A stretch of DNA of 5,418 nucleotides from NCBI GenBank assembly GCA_028688235.1, contig JAQTYP010000264.1, forward strand, positions 1 through 5,418, given 5' to 3'. Both the position numbers and the translations under genes were made by a program. The notes under the pieces were generated by a model. That model was not told the DNA's origin and searched no databases. It worked only from the letters and a program-made list of their open reading frames with translations. Shown piece after piece: positions 1 through 5,265 of this stretch (position 1 is its first letter; each line of letters begins with the position of its first letter). Source of the DNA: Methylomonas sp. Lineage in GTDB: Bacteria > Pseudomonadota > Gammaproteobacteria > Methylococcales > Methylomonadaceae.

Positions 1-63
1 GCTCAGTTTTACGGTGATTTGGATCGTTACTTCGTTTGCGCTACGCGAGATGATTTCGGCCAT
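1..63 (-). CDS. N-terminus of a probable ISKra4-family transposase (cut by window edge)
   Basis: Reading leftwards from the ATG at 63-61, the 21 visible codons encode MAEIISRSANEVTIQ followed by ITVKLS, and the frame is still open at base 1. This N-terminus resembles ISKra4-family transposases, which usually begin with a short stretch of this kind before a conserved GSMLE-type segment. The match is from memory over very few residues and no catalytic residue is visible. A Shine-Dalgarno (AAGGA on the minus strand, bases 75-71) lies 7 bases before the ATG, which supports this start. The gene diverges from the operon on its right. The AT-rich leader at 64-180 contrasts with the GC-rich genes beyond and would suit the end of an insertion sequence. 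The element's terminus could not be fixed; the minus-strand GGGTAACCTTTAGGATTTG at 96-78 is only a weak candidate for a terminal repeat. Confidence 0.62.
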   Translation of the reverse strand, partial: MAEIISRSANEVTIQITVKLS

Positions 64-130
64 TGTTTTTTCCTTATCAAATCCTAAAGGTTACCCTAAT
101 TTATGACATTATTGAAAATCAACACCCTCG

Positions 131-159
131 TTGCGGATTTGTAAGCCATTGATTGTAAA
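131..159 (+). promoter_or_regulatory. Weak candidate sigma-70 promoter upstream of the operon
   Basis: TTGCGG (131-136) and TGTAAA (154-159) are separated by 17 bases in the AT-rich stretch before the first plus-strand gene. Each hexamer matches the sigma-70 consensus only partly (3 of 6 and 4 of 6). Transcription from here would put the inverted-repeat cluster at 183-271 into a long 5' leader. AT-rich DNA produces such pairs by chance, so this is tentative. Confidence 0.2.
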
Positions 160-182
160 TACTTAACTAAGCTGTTTCTTGA

Positions 183-271
183 GAGCTTGTCGAAGGATGG
201 ACGGGAAAATCCGGGCCTCACCCGCGCCAAGCCGTTCATGCTTCGACAAGCTCAGCACGAACGGCTTGGCG
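183..271. repeat. Composite dispersed intergenic inverted repeat
   Basis: Bases 232-264 form a palindrome of the type often dispersed between genes in Gammaproteobacteria, with arms CCGTTC and GAACGG around TTCGACAAGCTC. The strict stem is 225-237 (CGCCAAGCCGTTC) with 259-271 (GAACGGCTTGGCG), 13 perfect pairs. A second, inverted and slightly decayed copy lies at 183-204: it matches the reverse complement of 232-253 at 20 of 22 bases, with 13 perfect pairs between 183-195 and 241-253. The loop of the right-hand hairpin is therefore also complementary to the left copy. The block sits between the transposase leader and the first gene's Shine-Dalgarno. The dispersed-family identity is from memory; the pairing is directly visible. 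Confidence 0.85.
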
Positions 272-312
272 AGCGACGGTTATTTCGGGAAGTTATTTAG
301 GGCCAAATCCTT

Positions 313-318
313 AGGAGG
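313..318 (+). promoter_or_regulatory. Ribosome binding site deciding the start of the first gene
   Basis: A perfect AGGAGG lies 4 bases before the ATG at 323. It fixes the start here. In-frame starts further upstream (from about 179) would translate the dispersed repeat into protein and have no such site. Confidence 0.85.
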
Positions 319-322
319 CAGG

Positions 323-1198
323 ATGATTGCAATCGATCGGCAAACCCCATCGCGGCCAAGCCGCGCACTTCGCGCGATGCTGCTGGCGGCTTGTTGTTGC
401 GACCCGCTCGCGGCGAACAGCGCCGAGCCCGGCATTGAAGGCCGTTGGCGTTTTACCCACGCCTTGCCGGCACCGTGGGGGCCGGCCTTGCCCGCTTCGG
501 CCGATTTGACTGGCCAAATCCTGACCATTTCCGCGAAAGCCATGCAAGGCCCCAAGCCGTTCGCCTGCGGCGGCCTGCATGGCCAAGCCGTGCAACTGCC
601 GCCAGAGGGTTTGTTTCAAGGCGGCTTGCCGGCTCCGGCGGCAACCGCGGCGCAAAGTTTGGGATTGGATCGTTTTCCGGTCGCCAGCAGTTCGCTGAGT
701 TGCGACAGCGGTTTGTTCGATTTTCACCACGCCGACGGCGATACCGTACTGATCGGCCTGGATAACCGGGTGTGGAGCTTATCGCGGGCGCCGGGTGCAA
801 TGGCGGCGGCCGACGCGCCGGAAGGCGTGGTCGAGCGCTTGCTGGAAGCGCATTTCGGCGGCGATATGGGCTTTAGCCAACCAGTCATCGCCGACAAGCT
901 GGTGTTCTTGTCGGCCGGTTTGCGGCAGGCTATCGAGCGTTATTTCGCCAAGCCTCAGCCACTCGATGAGGTACCGGCAATCGACGGCGATCCTTTCACC
1001 GATAGCCAGGAATACCCGACCCGTTTTGCCGTGCAACAGGCGCGTATCGCCAATGACGCCGCCCAGACCGAAGTGGTGTTCTCCGATGCCGGCCGCCGTC
1101 GTTTTCTGATTTACCGACTGATTCGCGAAGCCGGTGCTTGGCGGCTGGACGACATCGATTACCCTGCGGGCAACAGTTTCAGAGGACTTCTGCAATGA
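323..1198 (+). CDS. Exported protein with a DUF3828-like C-terminal domain
   Basis: The product has 291 residues. The N-terminus has an export signal: a basic stretch (R11 to R17), a short hydrophobic run at about 18-31, and a possible signal peptidase I site after ANSA (residues 31-34). L21-A22-A23-C24 also fits a lipobox, so lipidation at C24 is an alternative. Residues 38-157 look like a beta-rich domain (GRWRF, then GPKPFACGG, PPEGLFQGG, FDFHHADGD and NRVWSL) that I cannot name. Residues 164-291 resemble DUF3828, an NTF2-like fold found in periplasmic and lipoproteins of unknown function: an ERLLEAHF start, DGDPF at 221-225 and REAGAWRLDDI at 268-278. No catalytic residues are evident. 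The ATG is chosen on the AGGAGG at 313-318. The stop overlaps the next start as ATGA, implying translational coupling. The biochemical role is unknown; an envelope location is likely. Confidence 0.83.
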   Translation: MIAIDRQTPSRPSRALRAMLLAACCCDPLAANSAEPGIEGRWRFTHALPAPWGPALPASADLTGQILTISAKAMQGPKPFACGGLHGQAVQLPPEGLFQGGLPAPAATAAQSLGLDRFPVASSSLSCDSGLFDFHHADGDTVLIGLDNRVWSLSRAPGAMAAADAPEGVVERLLEAHFGGDMGFSQPVIADKLVFLSAGLRQAIERYFAKPQPLDEVPAIDGDPFTDSQEYPTRFAVQQARIANDAAQTEVVFSDAGRRRFLIYRLIREAGAWRLDDIDYPAGNSFRGLLQ

Positions 1199-1896
1199 AT
1201 CAACAAGCCATACATGACCCCAGCTACCCGGTGATGCACTACGACGCCGAGGGCCGATTCGTAAACGGCACTGCCGAGCCTTTCGCTCCGGCGGCTAGTC
1301 CGAAGCCGACCGCGTTGCAACGGTTTTTGGACAGCATGGTAATTGACTACGAGCATTGGCACGACGGTATCGGCTACGACATGGCCGCTCTGACGGAGAT
1401 GAGCGCCGAGGAACGCGAACAGTTGGAAATTTTGCTGCTGAGCCGCGGCGTCAACGATTGGCGCGACATTCAGGCGCTGGCTTCACTGAATACCGAGCGG
1501 TCATTGGCCGCGTTGCGCCAAGCCTTAAAGTCCGACGCCTTACCGGCGACATTGGCGCTGAACGCGGCCGAACTGGCCGAACACGGCCGAACCGCCGCCA
1601 TCGCGGCGGAGTTGGAAACCGCCCAATGGTTCGAAGGCTTGGGCCCAGCACTGGATTTGGCGGCTGAAAATCCAGCCCCGGCGGTGGTCGAGGCACTCTG
1701 GCGTGGCTTGGAAACGCGCGGCGGCGACGTCGCCGTGCACTTCGCCGCATTGCTGGCCTATCTGCACCGGCTGGCGAGCGAGCCGTTCGATATCGAGCAA
1801 CGGCCGTTTTTCCTGACCTTCAATACCGACGATCCACTGGAGCGGCGGGCGGCGATAGCCGAATTGCGCGCACGCATCGCACAGGTTCAGCCATGA
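1195..1896 (+). CDS. Cytoplasmic HEAT-like helical protein of unknown function
   Basis: The product has 233 residues with no signal peptide or membrane segment. After a Pro/Ala-rich N-terminus, residues 60-195 are almost entirely helical and resemble HEAT-type repeats. Recognisable blocks are MSAEEREQLEILLLSRG (69-85), DWRDIQALASL (88-98), VAVHFAALLAYLH (179-191) and FDIEQRPFFLTF (198-209). Such scaffolds usually bind proteins; no enzymatic motif is visible. The start at 1195 is preferred over an upstream in-frame start at 1138. It has a Shine-Dalgarno-like AGAGGA at 1181-1186 and overlaps the previous stop as ATGA, and the extra upstream codons lie inside the preceding gene. It is the only obviously cytoplasmic member of the coupled trio, so it may serve the two exported neighbours, but that is inference. 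Confidence 0.83.
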   Translation: MNQQAIHDPSYPVMHYDAEGRFVNGTAEPFAPAASPKPTALQRFLDSMVIDYEHWHDGIGYDMAALTEMSAEEREQLEILLLSRGVNDWRDIQALASLNTERSLAALRQALKSDALPATLALNAAELAEHGRTAAIAAELETAQWFEGLGPALDLAAENPAPAVVEALWRGLETRGGDVAVHFAALLAYLHRLASEPFDIEQRPFFLTFNTDDPLERRAAIAELRARIAQVQP

Positions 1897-2534
1897 ACTC
1901 GGCCCTCAGCTTCCCGACGTTACTGCTGGTTCTGACCTTGACCGTGCAGGCGACGGCGCCACGCGCCGCCGGCTTCGACTGCGGCAAGACCACGACTGCG
2001 CTGGAAAAAACTATCTGCCAAGACCCGGCATTAAGCGCATGGGACGAACAACTGGCGGCGGCCTACCGCGAAGCCGGCCGGCGTTGCTCCGCCGTCGAAC
2101 TTAAAACCGAACAACAGCGTTGGCTGAAAGACGTGCGCAACGCCTGCAGCGACGCTGAATGTCTGGCCATTGCCTACCAACAGCGCCTGGCCGAGTTGCA
2201 AGCCCGGCGATGCGGTGCCGATGTCTGCGCCGGTTTCGGGCAAGGTTTGATCGGGGCATGGCGGCTGGCGTCCGGCACCGGCTCCTTCGAGGAAATCGCT
2301 TTCTCGGCGGGCCAAACGCCAAACCAGGGCCGTTTCGATACTTGGCTGCACAGCCGCCCGGAATTCATCGACGGCCGTTGGCGATTGCAGGCCTGCGAGC
2401 TGCGGCTGGTTACACCCGGCGAACCCGACGCCAGCGCGGCGCGTCTGACCGTCAAATCCCTGAACGCCGATGCCTTGGAAATATTGGAAGAGGGCGAAAC
2501 CGAGCCTGCGCGTTACCGGCGCATCAAACCTTAA
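1893..2534 (+). CDS. Exported LprI/DUF1311-like Cys-rich protein
   Basis: The product has 213 residues. A signal peptide is clear: hydrophobic residues 5-20 and a likely cleavage after APRAA (22-26). Mature residues 27-102 match the LprI-type (DUF1311) pattern: FDCGK near the mature start, TALEKTICQDPALSAWDEQL, then QQRWLKDVRNAC and a C-x4-C spacing (C85, C90), closing with YQQRLAEL. There are eight cysteines (30, 42, 65, 85, 90, 107, 112, 168), an even number that suits disulfides in the periplasm. The founding member, mycobacterial LprI, is a lysozyme-inhibiting lipoprotein, but many family members have no known activity. Residues 118-211 form a second, beta-rich part (GLIGAWRLASG, ARYRRIKP) that could be lipocalin-like. 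No lipobox is seen here. The start overlaps the preceding stop as ATGA. Anti-lysozyme or cell-wall-protective activity is a family-based guess. Confidence 0.88.
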   Translation: MNSALSFPTLLLVLTLTVQATAPRAAGFDCGKTTTALEKTICQDPALSAWDEQLAAAYREAGRRCSAVELKTEQQRWLKDVRNACSDAECLAIAYQQRLAELQARRCGADVCAGFGQGLIGAWRLASGTGSFEEIAFSAGQTPNQGRFDTWLHSRPEFIDGRWRLQACELRLVTPGEPDASAARLTVKSLNADALEILEEGETEPARYRRIKP

Positions 2535-2567
2535 CCCAACCCATTCAATCTCATAAAAACCAAACTC

Positions 2568-2572
2568 AGGAG
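2568..2572 (+). promoter_or_regulatory. Ribosome binding site of the fourth gene
   Basis: AGGAG lies 6 bases before the ATG at 2579. It selects this start over upstream in-frame positions that would run through the preceding gene in another frame. No terminator-like hairpin is seen in the 44-base gap, so readthrough from the trio is likely. Confidence 0.8.
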
Positions 2573-2578
2573 TACATC

Positions 2579-2971
2579 ATGGCGCTAGCCGAAAGACGCA
2601 AAATCAAGGAACTGCAGGACATCACGCTGCCGGAACGCGAGCGGGAAATCGAGGAAATCTGCGGCAAGGCCATTCCCTATGATGTGGATTGGGAGAGCTT
2701 TGCGGAAGATGGCCAGGCTTTGAATTTTATGGACAACATCGCTTGTCACCGCCTGAACATGGCCCTGCGCATGATCGCCATCGACGACATGGGCAAGGAA
2801 GCGGTGCACGACGGCCTGAAGACTATCAAGCTTAAAAACGTCGCCGATGTTGCGGCAAGGCATTTGAGCTTCGACGGCGGCGTGCTGGAAATGCACTGCC
2901 CCTACGCGCTGGGCACCCAGGGTATGATAGCCGACGGCGAAATCCGCGATGCGTTGTTGGCGAAACTTTAA
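2579..2971 (+). CDS. Small soluble protein of unrecognised family (130 aa)
   Basis: The product has 130 residues with no signal peptide, membrane segment or coiled coil strong enough to name. The N-terminus is highly charged and helical (ERRKIKELQDI, LPEREREIEEICG). The middle contains DVDWESF (36-42), then MDNIACHRLNMALRMIAIDDMG (51-72), with a Cys-His pair at C56-H57. The C-terminal half has IKLKNVADVAARHLSF, GGVLEMHCPYALG (C107 preceded by H106) and an acidic ending, ADGEIRDALLAKL. The two Cys-His pairs could be structural or could bind a metal, but neither has a recognisable spacing. The compact size and regular blocks look like a real conserved family, though I do not recognise it. It follows the exported trio by 44 bases and is the second cytoplasmic protein of the cluster. 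Confidence 0.82.
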   Translation: MALAERRKIKELQDITLPEREREIEEICGKAIPYDVDWESFAEDGQALNFMDNIACHRLNMALRMIAIDDMGKEAVHDGLKTIKLKNVADVAARHLSFDGGVLEMHCPYALGTQGMIADGEIRDALLAKL

Positions 2972-3091
2972 GCGTCCGGCCGCCGGCCTGCTGCTGGCGC
3001 TACGAGTTTGCGATTCCTCCGGACACGCAGACCTTAGTGCCCGACGGCGCCTGCTGATGCCAGCCCTCTTTATTTTGGATTGGGAGCAACC
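2972..3091 (+). other. Intergenic gap with coding-like remnant
   Basis: This is the longest gap within the gene run. One forward frame (codons starting at 2974) stays open across it to a TGA at 3055-3057 and reads WRYEFAIPPDTQTLVPDGAC just before the stop, which looks protein-like. It has no start with a Shine-Dalgarno of its own, and upstream it runs into the preceding gene in another frame. It may be a decayed gene end or chance in GC-rich DNA. No clear terminator or promoter is seen. The GGGAG at 3082-3086 serves the next gene. Confidence 0.25.
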
Positions 3092-4291
3092 ATGAAATTC
3101 ATGCAAAAAACCGCCTGGCTTCGCCGGGCCGGCTATCTGTTTGGGGCTTTGCTGGCAGGCTGCGGCGGTCGAATCGCCACTAGCCAGCCGGCGATCGAAA
3201 AAATCGAACGCTACGGCGATATCGAAGTCGTGAGCCATTCCGACGCCGAAACCGCTGACGGCGACTGGTCGTTGCGCCGCCACGGCCAGCCGCTGGCCAT
3301 CGACAGCGTCGGCGGCATGTGGCTGGACCAGCCGATGCGCACCGAGGCGGTCCATGCAATTTTTGTGGTCGGCGAGGGTGCGGTACCCGATCTGCTGGTG
3401 CTGGTAGGCGACCCGAACAACGCCAGCGTTTTCCATGTCTTGCATCAGGAAGCCGGTAATGTGCAGGCGCCGGTGTTATGCAAGAACTTCGGCGGCGAAA
3501 ACGTGGTGAGGGTGCTGACCGGCCTGGGTGCCGGCACGGCGTACCACGGGCCGAATTACCGCAGCCTGACCGGTGCGCGCCAACTGCTGTTGGGCAATAC
3601 CTGTGTCTACGACACCGCGACCCGCCGAGCCAGCGCGATTCCTCGTTTGCCCTTCGATCTTTTCGCGCCTCACGCGCCACGGGCGATCGTATTCTCGCCG
3701 GATGGGCGTTCTGTGGCTAGGTTGGCGGCCACCGACCACGATCAACAACCCTTGTTGGCGGAAGCTGAACTGGGCGGCCAAGACTGGTCCCGGCTACCTA
3801 TCGATCCGGCGCGCATGCGCTTTGCCGAGTTTGCCGACATCGACGCGGACTGGATCCTGCACCATTTCGAATGGCGGCGCGGAAAAGACGGTCGCGACCG
3901 TTTGGTCGAACGCTCTGGATTCGAGCCTATGCCCAGGCGGGGGCGGTATCTGCTCAACACAGCCCAATTCAGGATGGGCAACGTAACAAGCGACCAGACC
4001 GAAGCCTTTACGGCCTTCCTGGCGCGCTTCCCCGGCGCCAAACGCAAGCCGGATTTTCGCTTCGAATATTCCCAGCAAGTGACGCGGAGCTTCGAGATCG
4101 AAGGCGAGGATGTCGTGGTCTTGGCCGACGGCTTCTATGTGTCGCGCGCACGTGAATACTGGCATGGTCAACCCGGCGACCCGAAGTTGCAGGACGCGCT
4201 GGTCCATCGCCTGGGTGAGGCCTTCGAGCACGAAGTGGCTAAGGGCATGCACGACGCCATGTTCCAGCCCCAAACCGCAACCCATCCATGA
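3092..4291 (+). CDS. Large lipoprotein, possibly beta-propeller-like
   Basis: The product has 399 residues. A lipoprotein signal is clear: basic residues K2, K6, R11 and R12, a hydrophobic run at 13-22, and the lipobox L21-A22-G23-C24. Glycine at +2 suggests sorting to the outer membrane. The mature part is beta-rich, with strands such as GDIEVVSHS, IFVVGEG, DLLVLVGDP and ARQLLLGNTCVYD. A FSPDGRSVARL motif (201-211) is typical of WD40/PD40-type propeller blades, but only one blade is obvious. The C-terminal third (about 320-389) has EDVVVLADGFYVSRAREYW and a closing amphipathic helix with HEVAKGMHDAM. No enzymatic signature is seen. The ATG at 3092 is 5 bases after GGGAG; an in-frame TTG at 3080 would overlap that site and lengthen the signal without benefit. 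Only 10 bases separate it from the next gene, so the two are probably co-translated partners. Function is unknown. Confidence 0.85.
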   Translation: MKFMQKTAWLRRAGYLFGALLAGCGGRIATSQPAIEKIERYGDIEVVSHSDAETADGDWSLRRHGQPLAIDSVGGMWLDQPMRTEAVHAIFVVGEGAVPDLLVLVGDPNNASVFHVLHQEAGNVQAPVLCKNFGGENVVRVLTGLGAGTAYHGPNYRSLTGARQLLLGNTCVYDTATRRASAIPRLPFDLFAPHAPRAIVFSPDGRSVARLAATDHDQQPLLAEAELGGQDWSRLPIDPARMRFAEFADIDADWILHHFEWRRGKDGRDRLVERSGFEPMPRRGRYLLNTAQFRMGNVTSDQTEAFTAFLARFPGAKRKPDFRFEYSQQVTRSFEIEGEDVVVLADGFYVSRAREYWHGQPGDPKLQDALVHRLGEAFEHEVAKGMHDAMFQPQTATHP

Positions 4292-4301
4292 GAATACAGC
4301 C

Positions 4302-5090
4302 ATGACACCCGAAAAAAACGCCTTGATGACAGACCTGGGCGCCGGCACCGCCGGCGGCCTGATGAGCGTATTGCAAGCCGTGCTGGCGGCCTTGCCCAGC
4401 GCCGTCGTCGGCGTGCTGGCCTTCGCCAAATTGGCCGAAGCCTGCGTCGATTGGTACCAGATTTCCAGCCGCGAAGGCGAATCCGGCTATTTCATCGCCG
4501 GCGTGGCGCTGGCCGGCGGTGCGGCTGGGTTGGTGGTAGGCGCGGTGTGTGGCTGGAAATGGAGTGGAACCGCCGTCAATCTGCTGAAAGGTTTGGGGAT
4601 TGCCATCGCCATCGTGCTGGCGCTGGCCGGCGCGATTGCCGGACTGTGCCGGTGGCGGGCAGACCTGCCGCCGACCATCGCCGGCCGCGGTCTGCGCCTG
4701 GAAGTGCAAGTGCGCCTGCCAGCCGATGCGACCTCGGAACAGTTTCAAGGCGCCGCCTCGTCGTTGACCTTGCGGCGCTTCGAAGGCCAATCCAGCTACC
4801 GTAGCGAAGACGGCGCGCTGCATATCGGCCAAGCCGAGCAAACCGACGGCCGCTGGATCGTGCCCGGCGAAGCGCCGCTGAGCGGCGACCGCGGCAAACG
4901 GGTACTGGAAGTGAACGTCGGCGGCGTCTATAAGCAAAGCTTCCTGCTGCCCATGCCGGCCCATCCCGGCGACGAATCCTTGGCCTGGAGCGCCTGGTTG
5001 CCGCGCGGCACGCCGGAAAAGCCGTGGCCGGACGGCGAAATGTCGTATCGGTATCGGGTAACGGTTATTAGTGCGCTGGATGGGGAATGA
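4302..5090 (+). CDS. Three-helix membrane protein with a soluble C-terminal domain
   Basis: The product has 262 residues. Three hydrophobic segments are visible: about 20-46 (VLQAVLAALPSAVVGVLAF), 62-84 (GYFIAGVALAGGAAGLVVG) and 94-116 (LGIAIAIVLALAGAIAGL). They are Gly/Ala-rich, suggesting tight helix packing. RWR at 117-119 marks a basic flank on the last helix. Residues 120-262 form a beta-rich soluble domain beginning PPTIAGRGLRLEVQVRLP, with a Trp-rich LAWSAWLPRGTP near the end. An odd number of helices puts the two ends on opposite sides, so the tail may face the periplasm if the short N-terminus is cytoplasmic. The ATG at 4302 is chosen because upstream in-frame codons lie inside the lipoprotein gene; the ribosome site is weak, suggesting coupling to that gene. 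The family is not recognised. Partnership with the lipoprotein is inferred from the 10-base spacing. Confidence 0.86.
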   Translation: MTPEKNALMTDLGAGTAGGLMSVLQAVLAALPSAVVGVLAFAKLAEACVDWYQISSREGESGYFIAGVALAGGAAGLVVGAVCGWKWSGTAVNLLKGLGIAIAIVLALAGAIAGLCRWRADLPPTIAGRGLRLEVQVRLPADATSEQFQGAASSLTLRRFEGQSSYRSEDGALHIGQAEQTDGRWIVPGEAPLSGDRGKRVLEVNVGGVYKQSFLLPMPAHPGDESLAWSAWLPRGTPEKPWPDGEMSYRYRVTVISALDGE

Positions 5091-5092
5091 GC

Positions 5093-5224
5093 TCATAGGG
5101 AACGCATTGCGTACCCTACGCCGAGATTGGCACCACACCCCCTGAGGGTCGAGTAGACCGGTTCCTTTCGACAAAAAGACATCACATAGGCGGCTACCGA
5201 CTTAAGCCTGGCCGTCCGCGTCAC
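5093..5224 (-). other. Doubtful 43-codon open frame downstream of the intron
   Basis: From a GTG at 5224-5222 to a TGA at 5095-5093 the minus strand stays open, encoding VTRTARLKSVAAYVMSF and then CRKEPVYSTLRGCGANL. Short hypothetical proteins of this sort are often annotated beside group II introns or other structured elements, where they are usually by-products of conserved structured DNA. There is no good ribosome binding site, and the frame ends inside the palindrome region. I regard it as probably not a protein, but the sequence may be a conserved part of the mobile element's flank. Confidence 0.2.
5096..5118. repeat. Small imperfect palindrome after the last gene
   Basis: TAGGG (5096-5100) pairs with CCCTA (5114-5118), and inside them ACGC (5102-5105) pairs with GCGT (5109-5112), separated by an A-A mismatch and a 3-base loop. 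It begins 6 bases after the last stop codon. Short GTAGGGT/ACGCA-type palindromes like this are often dispersed between genes in Gammaproteobacteria. No T-run follows on either strand, so a classical intrinsic terminator is not supported, though it could protect the 3' end of the operon transcript. Confidence 0.6.
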
Positions 5225-5227
5225 CTC

Positions 5228-5256
5228 GGCTTTGACCCAACAAGGGGATCAAAGCC
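5228..5256. repeat. Hairpin in the 3' flank of the intron
   Basis: GGCTTTGA (5228-5235) is perfectly complementary to TCAAAGCC (5249-5256), and an inner CCC/GGG extends the stem around a small loop with a one-base bulge. It lies just downstream of the predicted intron end on the minus strand. It lacks a following T-run. It may be part of the preferred insertion target or a separate structured element. Confidence 0.6.
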
Positions 5257-5265
5257 TTGGCTCTC

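Noticed and set aside
183..271. CRISPR repeats or attachment sites
   Set aside because: The copies are inverted rather than direct, there are only two, and there is no regular spacer or integrase gene.
179..322. N-terminal extension of the first gene by 48 codons
   Set aside because: The extension translates the dispersed repeat and would bury the signal peptide; the AGGAGG at 313-318 supports the start at 323.
2159..2578. N-terminal extension of the 130-residue gene through the LprI-like gene
   Set aside because: It lies wholly in another frame of a well-supported gene, and the ATG at 2579 has a good Shine-Dalgarno.
2585..3445. Long minus-strand open frame (286 codons) across the fourth gene and the start of the lipoprotein gene
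   Set aside because: It is antisense to two genes with good ribosome sites and a clear lipoprotein signal, has no ribosome site of its own and has a composition typical of GC-rich shadow frames.
5096..5118. Intrinsic terminator of the operon
   Set aside because: There is a stem but no T-run on either strand and the stem is interrupted, so it was reported as a repeat.
4239..5174. Minus-strand open frame (311 codons) opposite the membrane protein
   Set aside because: The plus-strand frame has coherent membrane helices; the antisense product is rich in Gln, His, Arg and Gly without domain features, and its start lies in the structured flank of the intron.
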